Source of the DNA: Haloarcula laminariae
GTDB lineage: Archaea; Halobacteriota; Halobacteria; Halobacteriales; Haloarculaceae
Direction of reading: 5' to 3'
Assembly: GCF_025457605.1 (NCBI RefSeq)
Contig: NZ_JAMZFY010000001.1
Span: 1,426,001 to 1,490,000 of the forward strand
DNA length: 64,000 nucleotides
This document shows, one piece after another, positions 1-9,385 of this stretch. Position 1 is the stretch's first letter; every line of letters starts with the position of its first letter. The position numbers and the translations under genes are program-made. Under the pieces are notes generated by a model. That model saw only the letters and a list, made by a program, of their open reading frames with translations. It made no database searches and had not been told where the DNA came from.

Positions 1-135
1 GTATGGGGTGCCCACTCTCGTCATGACACCCTGCTCGGTGTCGTCGGTGTCGCGACGTTGTGCGAACCCAGCGCCGAGAGTTCGTCCTGCCCATCCAAAT
101 CTATATCCGAATACTGTCTGAACAATCATGTAGGT

Positions 136-1251
136 ATGTCGATGGACATCCAAGCCGCGATCGTGCGAGAGGAAGGCGGATCGTTCGAGATTGAGAACGT
201 GGAACTCGAAGAGCCACAGCCCGACGAAGTCCTCGTTCGCGTCGTCGGTGCCGGCGTCTGCCACACCGATATGATCGTCCGCGATCAGTTGTATCCGACG
301 CCACTTCCGGCGGTACTCGGACACGAAGGCTCCGGCGTCGTCGAAAAGGTCGGAGCAAACGTCACACAAGTCGAACCCGGCGATAACGTCGTCATGAGCT
401 TCGACTACGACGACACCTGTCCGAGCTGTCGGGACGGACACCCCGCGTTCTGCGCCTCGTTCTTTGAACACAATTTCAGCGGCGCCCGGCCATCCGACGA
501 GACCTCACCGATCTCACAGGACGGCGACCGCATCAGCGGTCGCTTCTTCGGCCAGTCCTCGTTCGCGACGCATGCGATCGCAACCGAGCGAAACGTCGTC
601 CCCGTCGAAGATGACGTCCCGCTAGAGCTACTCGGTCCGCTCGGCTGTGGCATCCAGACCGGCGCCGGCGGCGTGATCAACTCACTCAATCCGCAGGCTG
701 GCTCTTCGATTGCCATCTTCGGCGCAGGCTCGGTCGGCCTATCAGCCGTCATGGCCGCCGACATCAAAGGCTGCACCGACATTATCTCCGTCGACCTCAA
801 AGAAAACCGACTCGCGAAGGCCGACGACCTCGGCGCAACACGAACCCTGAACCCCGAGGACGTCGATGACATCGTCGAGACGCTACAGGACGAGTATGGC
901 GGCGTCGACTACGCCCTCGAAACCACGGGTGTACCGGCCGTTGCCCAGCAAGCCACCGACGCACTCACACAGCGCGGCACAGTCGGTATCATCGGCGCGC
1001 CAGCCCTCGGCACCGAGGCCAGCTACGACGTCAACGACCTCATCCTGAACGGACGAAGCATCACCGGCATCGTCGAGGGAGACTCTGACCCCCAGCAGTT
1101 CATCCCCGACCTCATCGAACTCTACCGACAGGGGAAATTCCCCTTCGACGACCTCATCACCTACTACGACTTTGACGAGATTGAACAGGCAATCGCAGAC
1201 TCCGAGAGCGGGGAAACAATCAAACCCGTCCTCCGCGTGAGCGACAAATAG
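136..1251 (+). CDS. Zinc-dependent alcohol dehydrogenase, aryl-alcohol type
   Basis: Medium-chain NAD(P)-dependent alcohol dehydrogenase, 371 residues, normal family length. The catalytic zinc motifs GVCHTD and GHEGSG are near the N-terminus, and LGPLGCGIQTG supplies the third zinc ligand, as in benzyl-alcohol dehydrogenases. The Rossmann motif FGAGSVG follows. The structural zinc loop reads DDTCPSC then PAFC, so the first of the four usual cysteines is an aspartate. ATG codons at 136 and 142 are both possible; an upstream in-frame start at 58 adds an unconserved-looking tail. Aryl-alcohol oxidation is inferred from sequence type and from the aldehyde dehydrogenase and gentisate-type genes further on; other alcohols are possible. 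Confidence 0.85.
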   Translation: MSMDIQAAIVREEGGSFEIENVELEEPQPDEVLVRVVGAGVCHTDMIVRDQLYPTPLPAVLGHEGSGVVEKVGANVTQVEPGDNVVMSFDYDDTCPSCRDGHPAFCASFFEHNFSGARPSDETSPISQDGDRISGRFFGQSSFATHAIATERNVVPVEDDVPLELLGPLGCGIQTGAGGVINSLNPQAGSSIAIFGAGSVGLSAVMAADIKGCTDIISVDLKENRLAKADDLGATRTLNPEDVDDIVETLQDEYGGVDYALETTGVPAVAQQATDALTQRGTVGIIGAPALGTEASYDVNDLILNGRSITGIVEGDSDPQQFIPDLIELYRQGKFPFDDLITYYDFDEIEQAIADSESGETIKPVLRVSDK

Positions 1252-1369
1252 CCCGGGTTCACCGAGGCACTCTGTAGTTCTGACCGCTGGTCCGCGTTTT
1301 TCACTGCGAAAGCGCGGGAACGGTGGGTCAGTATGTGTGCGTATCGACCACCGTGGTCAGTGCCCCCAC

Positions 1370-1777
1370 TTAGGAATCGGTCTGATAAAGATAGAGGGCA
1401 GAGACGAGCAGCACGACTTCCACCGATTTCGCCCACACGGCGTTCCAGTTAATTCCGCCGCGCATCTGGAACGCTGCAAAGAAGCCTTCGAAGCCCCCAA
1501 AGAAGAAGAAAGCGAGGACGGTGATGAGAGCGTATGCGGCAGCGACAAGGTAGAGTTCGCGCCGCCAGTAGCGTGTGAAGTACAGAAGAACACCACCGAG
1601 GTAGCCGAGTCCGTTTAGTATGAATAGAACTCCTAACGTTTGACTGAATCCCATAAATCTCGGCCCGAGCACCAGGTGAATCACCGCAGTAACCACCGCT
1701 GCGACAACGGCGATGTATCCGACTGGACGGGAGGGCGGTCTAACGAGCGATTCGTTTTCTTCTGCAGCTGTAGCCAT
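1370..1777 (-). CDS. Small four-helix integral membrane protein
   Basis: A 135-residue hydrophobic protein with about four predicted membrane segments: IAVVAAVVTAVIHLVLG, TLGVLFILNGLGYLGG, LYLVAAAYALITVLAFFFF, and a C-terminal VEVVLLVSALYLYQ. The N-terminus is short, polar and acidic. A histidine in the first helix and an asparagine in the second resemble small haloarchaeal membrane proteins of unknown function. The start at 1777 is chosen because the TATA-like ATATCGATAAAAAT lies just upstream on this strand and the extension to 1846 has no membrane or domain character. It is convergent with the alcohol dehydrogenase. Function is unknown. Confidence 0.7.
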   Translation of the reverse strand: MATAAEENESLVRPPSRPVGYIAVVAAVVTAVIHLVLGPRFMGFSQTLGVLFILNGLGYLGGVLLYFTRYWRRELYLVAAAYALITVLAFFFFGGFEGFFAAFQMRGGINWNAVWAKSVEVVLLVSALYLYQTDS

Positions 1778-1959
1778 AGTTATCTGTACTTGTGATATCG
1801 ATAAAAATGTTAGGCCGGTTCCTGACTTTGGAAAACCAACAAGCAATACGTTCTTCCTCGGTTGAATCGTACTTCGGGCCGCTGTCAGCCATATGCAATA
1901 TTTTCTATCGGAGGGCTAATTACAATTTCTTCAGCTGCATCTGGCTGGACTACCACTTT

Positions 1960-2463
1960 CGAATACTGTTCCTATTTTTGGTATTTTCTGTGTCCAACGC
2001 GCTCGTTCGACTGTACATATTGGGTCCACGAGGCAGATTTACGACCCGAAGATGGCCGGCCACCGGACCGCGTTGCGGTCGACGAGACCGTACCTCAACT
2101 CACTGATGAGCAGTATCGGCTGTACGCCGCTGTCGAACCAGAAATGAACAAAATTCTCTATAAATGCCGAAAACGACCACTATGGCGGTTCTCACTCTTT
2201 CGTTTCGTGCCGAGCATAGCGAGAAACACGACGTCGACGGCGCCGTGTTTCCCGTTGATGGCTTACGCTCATTACAAGATGCGTGTCACCGGTATGGCTA
2301 CGATTTCGGATACGAAAAACATAGAATCGGAACGCTGCCGAACGTGTATTCAGAGAAGGAAAACGCCGAAGTATATGTTTCTCGAACTGTTTCAGTAACG
2401 CCGAAGCAGAAACAGTTGAAGTGGCCCAGATCTTTCAGCTTCGGATGGAACCAGCTTATCTGA
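1960..2463 (+). pseudogene. Decayed IS6-family transposase (remnant A)
   Basis: Degraded transposase fragment read across at least one frameshift. The first part contains YWVHEADLRPEDGR and VAVDETVPQLTDEQYRLYAA, the DDE-domain start of haloarchaeal IS6 transposases. After a shift near 2160 it continues with EKHDVDGAVFPVDG, SLQDACHRYGYDF and ends RSFSFGWNQLI, the usual C-terminus. The N-terminal helix-turn-helix part is missing or unrecognisable. It lies directly upstream of the ABC transporter operon, in the same orientation as remnant B on the other side of that operon. Confidence 0.85.
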
Positions 2464-2543
2464 ACACGATGGTTTGTAGCGACCGGCTCGGGGACTCACG
2501 TAGCGGAGTAACCAACAATCGACCCCTCTCGCCCAGTTCTGTT

Positions 2544-2638
2544 GGTTAACCGCGTCGCCTGGGACGGTGGTCTACGCGTCGGTGAGCTCGTCGACGACTT
2601 AATAATAACCAGACTGGTTAGAAACACAGATATTATTA
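2544..2638. promoter_or_regulatory. Palindrome cluster and promoter region of the ABC operon
   Basis: The stretch before the substrate-binding protein gene contains GGTTAACC (2544-2551), the perfect inverted repeat AACCAGACTGGTT (2607-2619), and longer arms TAATAATA (2600-2607) and TATTATTA (2631-2638) around it. The AT-rich arms can act as TATA-like elements, with another at 2652-2658. The shared core GGTT/AACC suggests a repressor or activator site. Operator function is inferred. Confidence 0.5.
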
Positions 2639-2665
2639 TACTTGCAGACAGATTTAATAACACAG

Positions 2666-3694
2666 ATGGTCCAATTCACGCGGCGACGAGTGCTCCGAGG
2701 TGCAGGCACAACTGCAATTGCTGCAGCGGGACTCACCGGCTGTCTCGGGCGAGAGAGTGGCTCGCTCGACTCCCTGACCGTCGCTTACGTCCCGATTTAC
2801 CCGAACATGCAACACTACGTGATGGAACAGGAGGGCTACTACGAGAACGTCCCCGCGGGCGTCACCGTCGAGCGATTCAGCTCGGGGCCGAGCGTCGTCA
2901 AGGCCTTCGCGAGCGGCGACGTCGACGTCGCGCACTTCGGCATTACCCCGGCGATGGTCCTCGTCGACAGGGGCACGGACGCAGGCGTCCTTGCGGCGAA
3001 TTCGAGAGACAGCTTCAAGATTATCGGGACGACCGAACTCGCCGACCGCTACGAACAGGAGGGGGCGGCCACGTTCGAACACTTCAAGGAAGCGCATGGT
3101 CGGAAGGTACGGTTCGGTGCACCACCGGACGGGAGCGTTCCCGATATCGTCCTCCGGTACTGGATTCAGGAGGAGCTCGCAGTCGGTAAGACGGAGTCCG
3201 TCATCAACAAGTCGAAGGTCCCGCCGGCGAAGGCGGTCCAGACCATTCAGTCGGGCGACATCGACGCCACGATCGTCCAGGAACCGTTCGCAACCACTAT
3301 CGGCCGAGAGGACGGCTTCAGCGAACTTGACTGGTCCGGGAACATCTTGGAGAACCACCCGGTCACAGTGCTGTTCGCGAACCAGCGGGTGCTCGACGAT
3401 AGCGAGCTCGCACAATCACTGGTCGAACAGCACGTGGCCGCGACCGAGTTCACCGAGTCCTCGCCGGACGCAGCCGCAGCCCACGCCGCGTCCGTAATCG
3501 ACTCCGGCGTGAGCGATGACCTCGCGACGGCCGCCATGGACTCGAAGGCATCCGAGTTCATCTCGAACCCACACAGAATCACCGACCAGGCCGCAACGAT
3601 GGGCGAGTTCGCCTCGAACGCCGGCAACATCGAAGAACCGATTGCGACCGAGAGCCTGTTCGCGACCGAGCCCTACGACGCCAGCCAGAGATGA
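2666..3694 (+). CDS. ABC importer substrate-binding lipoprotein, NitT/TauT (SsuA/NMT1-like) family
   Basis: A 342-residue periplasmic-type solute receptor. The N-terminus has a twin-arginine motif (TRRRVLRGAG) and a lipobox ending in TGC, so it should be exported folded by Tat and anchored to the membrane by lipid. The mature part has SsuA/THI5-type features: LTVAYVPIYPNMQHYVMEQEG, the AFASGDVDVAHFG loop and the second-lobe IVQEPFATTI. The ATG at 2666 fits the signal sequence better than the upstream in-frame codon at 2642. The stop overlaps the permease start by four bases. The ligand is unknown; family members bind sulfonates, nitrate or pyrimidine precursors. Confidence 0.87.
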   Translation: MVQFTRRRVLRGAGTTAIAAAGLTGCLGRESGSLDSLTVAYVPIYPNMQHYVMEQEGYYENVPAGVTVERFSSGPSVVKAFASGDVDVAHFGITPAMVLVDRGTDAGVLAANSRDSFKIIGTTELADRYEQEGAATFEHFKEAHGRKVRFGAPPDGSVPDIVLRYWIQEELAVGKTESVINKSKVPPAKAVQTIQSGDIDATIVQEPFATTIGREDGFSELDWSGNILENHPVTVLFANQRVLDDSELAQSLVEQHVAATEFTESSPDAAAAHAASVIDSGVSDDLATAAMDSKASEFISNPHRITDQAATMGEFASNAGNIEEPIATESLFATEPYDASQR

Positions 3695-4533
3695 GCACGC
3701 GTACTAACTCCAGTTCCGACACCGTCTTTACCGGAAGCTTCGAGGGAGACCTTCGCCGGTATCTGCGCGGCCTGGGTGGACTCTTGGCGTTCCTCCTCGT
3801 GTGGTGGGTCGGCGCAGTGACGACCCAGCCCACGTATCTGGTCCCGGGGCCCCTCGAGTCGGCGTACGCCTTCGTCGACCTGTTCGCAACTTCGACTGCG
3901 ATTGTCGTCCCCATCTTGGGGGCAACTCTTGTACTGCCGACAGGCATCGCACACCTCGCACAGACGCTGTTCCACTACGTGCCGGGGCTCCTCCTCGGCG
4001 CACTCTGTGGCATCAGTTTCGGCCTTGCGATGGGCTGGAACGGTACGTTCGACGACTGGTTGCGGCCGCTCGTCCGGGTACTACGGCCGATTCCGCCGCT
4101 CGCGTGGGTCGTCTTCGCCATCGTCTGGTTCGGCATCCATCACACCGGCGCGGCGTTCATCGTCTTCGTCGGCGCGTTCTGGATCAACTTCTACGGCGCC
4201 TACGGTGGCGTGGAAGGGGTTTCGAGCGAGCTGACCGACGCCGCGTCGACGCTCGGTGTGGAACGCGATCTCTCAATGCTGAAACTCGTCGCGCTCCCCA
4301 GCGCCGCGCCCCAGGTGCTGACGGGATTCCGAACGAGCATCGGCCGGTGCTGGATGATCGTCGTAGGCGCTGAGCTGTTCGGCGCACCGGGCGTCGGCTA
4401 CGAGATTATCAACGCCTCGAACAACCTCGCGATGGCCACCAGTGTCGCGTACATGTTCGTAATCAGCCTCGCGTTCCTCTGTATGGATGTCGGATTTCGA
4501 CTCGTCGAACGGAGGGTGCTCGCGTGGCGATGA
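3691..4533 (+). CDS. ABC importer permease, NitT/TauT (SsuC-like) family
   Basis: Inner-membrane permease of 280 residues with about six hydrophobic segments. The cytoplasmic coupling loop is recognisable as ELTDAASTLGVERDLSMLKL followed by LPSAAPQVLTGFR, the EAA loop that docks on the ATPase. The segment PLVRVLRPIPPLAWVVFAIVWFG is typical of SsuC/TauC proteins. Its start overlaps the receptor stop (ATGA) and its stop overlaps the ATPase start, so the three genes are translationally coupled. Confidence 0.87.
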   Translation: MSTRTNSSSDTVFTGSFEGDLRRYLRGLGGLLAFLLVWWVGAVTTQPTYLVPGPLESAYAFVDLFATSTAIVVPILGATLVLPTGIAHLAQTLFHYVPGLLLGALCGISFGLAMGWNGTFDDWLRPLVRVLRPIPPLAWVVFAIVWFGIHHTGAAFIVFVGAFWINFYGAYGGVEGVSSELTDAASTLGVERDLSMLKLVALPSAAPQVLTGFRTSIGRCWMIVVGAELFGAPGVGYEIINASNNLAMATSVAYMFVISLAFLCMDVGFRLVERRVLAWR

Positions 4534-5318
4534 GCGAGCAATCATCTACGGAGTCCGAGGAGGTGCCCAGCGAGAAGATTACTGTTCGGAACGTCAGCAA
4601 GGCGTACGGGTCGACGCAAGCGCTCGCTGACGTCTCGTTTTCGGTGTCGGAGGGCGAGTTCTGCTGTGTCGTCGGACCGTCCGGCTGTGGAAAGACCACA
4701 CTGTTGCGAGCGATTGCGGGACTCGACGACCCGGACAGTGGATCGGTCCTTGTCGGCCAAGAACCGGTCACTGAACCCGGTCTCGACCGGGGCATGGTCT
4801 TCCAGGAGTACGCCCTGTTCCCGTGGCGGACCGTCCGGGGGAACGTCCGGTTCGGCCTCGACCGGCCCGCGTGTGAGTGTGCGGACTGCGAGGCGCGAGT
4901 TCGGGAGCTTGTCGACCTCGTCGGGCTCGAGGAGTTCGAGGACGCGTATCCGAAGGAGCTGTCCGGCGGCATGAAACAGCGCGTCGGCATCGCTCGCGCA
5001 CTCGCTCCGGACCCGGAGATTCTCCTGCTGGACGAGCCGTTCGGGAGCGTGGACGCGCGGACCCGCGACCGCTTGCACGCCGAACTACTGGATATCTGGG
5101 CCCAGACCGAACAGACGGTCGTGTTCGTCACGCACGACATCGACGAGGCGGTGACGCTGGCCGACCGGGTCGTCGTGATGGACGCAGACCCGGGAGCCGT
5201 ACAGTCGACCGTCTCCATCGACATAGAGCGGCCGCGCGAGCGAACAGCCCACGAGTTCGTCGACTACGTGGCCCGCATCAGGGACGAACTCGGGAGCCCG
5301 GTCGATGGGAGCGTCTGA
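4530..5318 (+). CDS. ABC importer ATP-binding protein, NitT/TauT (SsuB-like) family
   Basis: ATPase of 262 residues. Walker A is GPSGCGKTT, the Q-loop region reads MVFQEYALFPWRTV, the signature is LSGGMKQRVGIARAL, and Walker B is ILLLDEPFGSVD followed by VTHDIDEA. The ATG at 4530 overlaps the permease stop and is preferred to the GTG at 4524. An unusual short cysteine cluster, ACECADCEAR, occurs in the helical subdomain between the Q-loop and the signature; most SsuB/TauB proteins have no cysteines there. It completes the importer with the two preceding genes. Confidence 0.88.
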   Translation: MSEQSSTESEEVPSEKITVRNVSKAYGSTQALADVSFSVSEGEFCCVVGPSGCGKTTLLRAIAGLDDPDSGSVLVGQEPVTEPGLDRGMVFQEYALFPWRTVRGNVRFGLDRPACECADCEARVRELVDLVGLEEFEDAYPKELSGGMKQRVGIARALAPDPEILLLDEPFGSVDARTRDRLHAELLDIWAQTEQTVVFVTHDIDEAVTLADRVVVMDADPGAVQSTVSIDIERPRERTAHEFVDYVARIRDELGSPVDGSV

Positions 5319-5339
5319 CGAGGTCGACCGAGAATGTTG

Positions 5340-5925
5340 AGTACAGCGGCTTCTCTCAGTGTATCGGGCTACACCTGACCGTGCGCGATGATGCTCAGCA
5401 TTCGGATATACAGGGCAGAAATATCACTTTTGGATATTACTTCTCTTCCTGATAATCTAGGCGACTACTGCACTCGAAAACCCATCCACGATTGGGCCGG
5501 GAAAACTAACCCATAGCTAGATAGCGGCAAATCACCGAATCATCTCGCGGGTAACGAAACCGAGATTCGAATCACTTACGAGCAGTTCTGGCTGTACGCT
5601 GCCGCGAATCCGAAAGCGACCGAAACGCACCATATTCGGCTGTCTTCGACCACTCCAACTGCCCGCATGGAGATATCTCTTGCAGAACTTCGGCAAAGGA
5701 CGATGTCGAAACCGCCGTGTCTCTCGCCGATGGAGTGAACTACCTCCGATGGGAACTCCAGCGAACCGGACTCCGATTTCAGACAGAAACCGGAACGCCG
5801 CCGATATATCGTTTCTAAGGTAAAACGTGGAATCCTCATGTTTCCATACAGTTACAGCCACGTCGAACAGACACAGATGATAAGCGGCGACAGAGATTCG
5901 CTCACTAACACAACACTCCAAACGA
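5340..5925 (+). pseudogene. Decayed IS6-family transposase (remnant B)
   Basis: Nearly full-length but destroyed transposase, read through several stops and shifts. Recognisable pieces in order are KPIHDWAGKTNP, DSGKSPNH, EQFWLYAAANPKATETHHIRL, ISLAELRQR, QRTGLRFQT-like residues near 5760, MFPYSYSHVEQ near 5838, and QRFAH followed by a stop and HNTPN near 5900. No usable frame remains. It is in the same direction as remnant A, and together they bracket the ABC importer. The rest of the sequence up to about 6180 shows nothing I recognise. Confidence 0.8.
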
Positions 5926-6210
5926 ACCACCGTCCTGCGTGTAGCTATACAGAGAGACGGACGCCACCACAGCGTATCGAGGTCGTGTGGCCCCGATACC
6001 GGGCCATTACCGGTAGCCAACGCGGTTCGGTTCCACTTACAGGCGAGGAGCGAAGGTCGGCGATGGTACTCGATGCGTCGAAGCCGTGAGGCGGATGTGG
6101 TCGAGCTGTCGATATATGCTGTCACGATTCCGAGACAGGCGCTCTCGGCGGCGGTACGGATGGACTGACAACGGGGGGATTAAGTGACTGGTTCACACAG
6201 GTCAACCCAC

Positions 6211-9200
6211 ATGAGCGACGACGAAAGCCCTACCGCCACAGACGGTGGCACCCAGCTCGCCCCCACCGCCAGCGACGCCAGAGCGGACTACGACTACGTC
6301 GGGGGGTCGGTAGCGCGTCCGGGCCTCGTCTCCGACCTCGAGTCGAGGGTCGACGGCGAGGTGCGGTTTGACACCTACACCCGCCAGCTGTACGCGACGG
6401 ACGCCAGCGCCTACGAGGTGACGCCTATCGGCGTGGTCTTCCCCACCTCGACGGCCGACGTTGCGAGCGTCGTCTCGTACTGTTCCGCGCGGGAGATTCC
6501 GGTCCTCCCGCGGGGTGGCGGGACGAGTCTCGCGGGTCAGACCGTCAACGAGGCGGTCGTACTGGATTTCACCCGACACATGGACGCCGTATTGTCGCTG
6601 GATGCCGAAAGTCGGGAAGCCCGAGTCCAGGGCGGGACGGTGCTCGCGGACCTGAACGACCGGGCCGCCGAACACGGCCTCACCTTCGGCCCGGACCCTG
6701 CGGCCGGCAACCGGAGCGCCATCGGCGGTGCCATCGGGAACAACTCGACGGGGGCGCACTCGCTCGTCTACGAGAAGACCGACCACTACGTCGAAGAGTG
6801 CGAGGTCGTCCTCGCCGACGGCACTGTCACAACCTTCGGCGAGGTGTCGGTCGAGACGCTCAGGGACCGCGCTGACCCCGCGAGCGACGACCTCGAAGCC
6901 CGCATCGCGGCGGGCGTCCTCTCGCTGCTCGACGAGCACGCCGAGGAGATAGACGACCGCTACCCCGAACTCAAGCGGAACGTCTCCGGGTACAACCTCG
7001 ACCGGCTGGTCGCCGAGTACGAGGGCGAGTACGGAGAGGAAGGGACGATAAACCTCGCTCGGCTGCTCGCCGGAAGCGAAGGCACGCTGGCCGTCGTCAC
7101 CGAGGCGACGGTCTCGCTCGAACCCCTCCCCGAGACCAAATCGGTCGCCTTGCTGACCTACGACAGCGTCGTGGAAGCGGTCAGCGACGTGCAACACGTC
7201 CTCGACCACGACCCGGCGGCGGTCGAACTCATCGACGACGTGCTCATCGACCTCGCGTCCGACACGACGGAGTTTGCCGACATAGCTGGGCGGCTCCCGA
7301 ACCGGACGCGGGCCGCGCTGCTGGTGGAGTTCTACGCCGAGGACGACGACCACGGCCGCGAGCAAGTGGCGGGGCTGCTGGCCGACCGCCTGCCCGACGA
7401 CGGGGACGAGGCAGCGACGGACAGTGACCGCTACGCGTTCGACGCGCTGGAGGCCTACGACGCCGCCGAGCGCGAGGAGATATGGAAGCTCCGCAAGTCT
7501 GGGCTCCCCATTTTGCTCGGCCGGACGAGCGACGAGAAACACATCAGCTTCCTCGAGGACTGCGCTATCCCGCCGGAACACCTGCCGGAGTTCGTCAGCG
7601 AGTTCCAGGACATACTCGAAGCGAACGACACGTTCGCCGCGTTCTACGCGCACGCGGGGCCGGGCGTCCTCCACGTTCGTCCGCTCGTGAACACGAAGTC
7701 ACAGACGGACCTCGATGCGATGGAGAACATCGGCGAGGCCGTCACCGACCTCGTCGTGGAGTTCGGCGGCTCGGTGTCGGGCGAACACGGCGACGGCCGC
7801 GCCCGCACCCAGTGGAACCGGAAACTGTACGGTGAGCGGCTCTGGGAGGCCTTCCGGGACCTGAAGACGGCCTTCGACCCCGACTGGCTCCTCAACCCGG
7901 GGCAGGTCTGCGGGGACGTCTCGATGACGGAGAACCTGCGTTTCGACCCCGACTACGAGTTCGACGCCGGCTTCGACTCGGCGCTTTCCTGGGACAACGA
8001 GAACGGCATGCAGGGGATGGTCGAGCTCTGCCACGGCTGTGGCGGCTGTCGCACCCAGCAGTCCGAGGGGGGCGTGATGTGCCCGACGTTCCGGGCGGCG
8101 GACGAGGAGGTCACGTCGACCCGGGGCCGCGCGAACATGCTCCGCCAGGCGATGAGCGGTGACCTGCCCGACGACCCGACCGACGACGAGTTCATCAGCG
8201 AGGTGATGGACCTCTGTATCGGCTGTAAGGGGTGCGCCCACGACTGCCCGAGCGAGGTTGACATGGCGAAGCTCAAAGTCGAAGTCGAACACGCCCACCA
8301 CCAGGAACACGGTTCCAGTCTCCGCGAACGGGTGTTTGCCAACGTCGACACGCTCGCCCGCGTCGGGAGCGCGCTGGCGCCGCTCTCGAACCTCGGCCCG
8401 AAGCTCCCGGGCGCACGGACAGTGATGGAGAAGACGCTCGGCATCGCCAGCGAGCGCTCGCTCCCGACCTTCGAGCGCGAGAGCTTGCAGGACTGGTTCG
8501 CGGACCGGGGCCCGAAAGTTCCGGAGCGTGACGCCGACCGGAAGGCAGTCCTGTTCCCCGACACGTACACCAACTTCAGCCACCCCGAAGTCGGGAAGGC
8601 CGCGGTCCGGGTCCTCGAAGCGGCGAACGTCCACGTCGAGCTGGCCGAAGTGACCGACAGCGGGCGCCCGTCGTACTCGAAGGGGTTCGTCGACGCCACA
8701 CGTGAGACGGCCACAGAGGCTGTCGAGGAACTCGCCCCGCGCGTCGCGGACGGGTGGGACGTCGTGGTCGTGGAACCCAGCGACGCGGTGATGCTCCAGT
8801 CGGACTATCTGGACTTGCTCGACGGCGACGAGGCGTCGTCGGTCGCGGCCAACAGCTACGGGGTCTGTGAGTATCTGGACACGTTCCGCTTGGACGACGG
8901 GCTGACGGTCGACGCCCCCGGCCGCTCCCTGGCCTACCACGGTCACTGTCACCAGAAGGCGACCAAGAAGGACCACCACGCCGTCGGTGTCCTGCGGCGG
9001 GCCGGCTACGAGGTCGACCCGCTCGACTCGGGCTGCTGTGGCATGGCCGGCAGTTTCGGCTACGAGAGCGAGCACCACGCGATGAGTATGGCTATCGGTG
9101 ACACCCTCGAAGGGCAGGTGGACGGGAGCGAGGCGGAGGCCGTCGTCGCGCCCGGCGCCTCCTGTCGGACCCAACTTTCCGACCTCGACGTCGACACCGA

Positions 9201-9285
9201 GGGGGCTTTCGCCGGCGTCGACCGCGACGGACCGCCGACGCCGATAGAGGCGCTCGAGGCGGCCGTCGTCGGACCCGACCGCTGA
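6211..9285 (+). CDS. Fused FAD-linked and Fe-S 2-hydroxyacid dehydrogenase (D-lactate/glycolate type)
   Basis: A 1024-residue single-chain enzyme. Residues about 30-240 form the FAD-binding domain (VLPRGGGTSLAGQ, GPDPAAGNRSAIGGAIGNNSTG) and about 280-560 the FAD-oxidase C-terminal domain (GSVSGEHGDGRARTQWN). These are followed by two Fe-S cluster motifs, CHGCGGC with a downstream MCPTFR, and CIGCKGCAHDCPSEVD. The last part is a cysteine-rich GlpC/LutA-like domain with GHCHQKA and SGCCGMAGSFGYE. Such fusions oxidise D-lactate, glycolate or related 2-hydroxyacids and pass electrons to the quinone pool. ATG 6211 is preferred to the GTG at 6184. It stands as its own unit before the aldehyde dehydrogenase; the exact substrate is not evident. 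Confidence 0.88.
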   Translation: MSDDESPTATDGGTQLAPTASDARADYDYVGGSVARPGLVSDLESRVDGEVRFDTYTRQLYATDASAYEVTPIGVVFPTSTADVASVVSYCSAREIPVLPRGGGTSLAGQTVNEAVVLDFTRHMDAVLSLDAESREARVQGGTVLADLNDRAAEHGLTFGPDPAAGNRSAIGGAIGNNSTGAHSLVYEKTDHYVEECEVVLADGTVTTFGEVSVETLRDRADPASDDLEARIAAGVLSLLDEHAEEIDDRYPELKRNVSGYNLDRLVAEYEGEYGEEGTINLARLLAGSEGTLAVVTEATVSLEPLPETKSVALLTYDSVVEAVSDVQHVLDHDPAAVELIDDVLIDLASDTTEFADIAGRLPNRTRAALLVEFYAEDDDHGREQVAGLLADRLPDDGDEAATDSDRYAFDALEAYDAAEREEIWKLRKSGLPILLGRTSDEKHISFLEDCAIPPEHLPEFVSEFQDILEANDTFAAFYAHAGPGVLHVRPLVNTKSQTDLDAMENIGEAVTDLVVEFGGSVSGEHGDGRARTQWNRKLYGERLWEAFRDLKTAFDPDWLLNPGQVCGDVSMTENLRFDPDYEFDAGFDSALSWDNENGMQGMVELCHGCGGCRTQQSEGGVMCPTFRAADEEVTSTRGRANMLRQAMSGDLPDDPTDDEFISEVMDLCIGCKGCAHDCPSEVDMAKLKVEVEHAHHQEHGSSLRERVFANVDTLARVGSALAPLSNLGPKLPGARTVMEKTLGIASERSLPTFERESLQDWFADRGPKVPERDADRKAVLFPDTYTNFSHPEVGKAAVRVLEAANVHVELAEVTDSGRPSYSKGFVDATRETATEAVEELAPRVADGWDVVVVEPSDAVMLQSDYLDLLDGDEASSVAANSYGVCEYLDTFRLDDGLTVDAPGRSLAYHGHCHQKATKKDHHAVGVLRRAGYEVDPLDSGCCGMAGSFGYESEHHAMSMAIGDTLEGQVDGSEAEAVVAPGASCRTQLSDLDVDTEGAFAGVDRDGPPTPIEALEAAVVGPDR

Positions 9286-9385
9286 CTGCACTGCCGGCGG
9301 CGTTCGTTTCCCTGGGGGCCGACGGGCCGCGCCGATAACACCGGTGTCACCAAACCTTCATAGTCTTTTCACGGCATGTTTTGGT

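Noticed and set aside
2654-3415. Long reverse-strand open frame across the substrate-binding protein gene
   Set aside because: It is a shadow of a high-GC gene; the forward frame has a signal peptide and family motifs and the reverse frame has none.
6202-9291. Two long reverse-strand frames opposite the FAD/Fe-S dehydrogenase
   Set aside because: Their composition is typical of antisense frames in GC-rich DNA. The forward gene is fully supported by FAD and Fe-S motifs.
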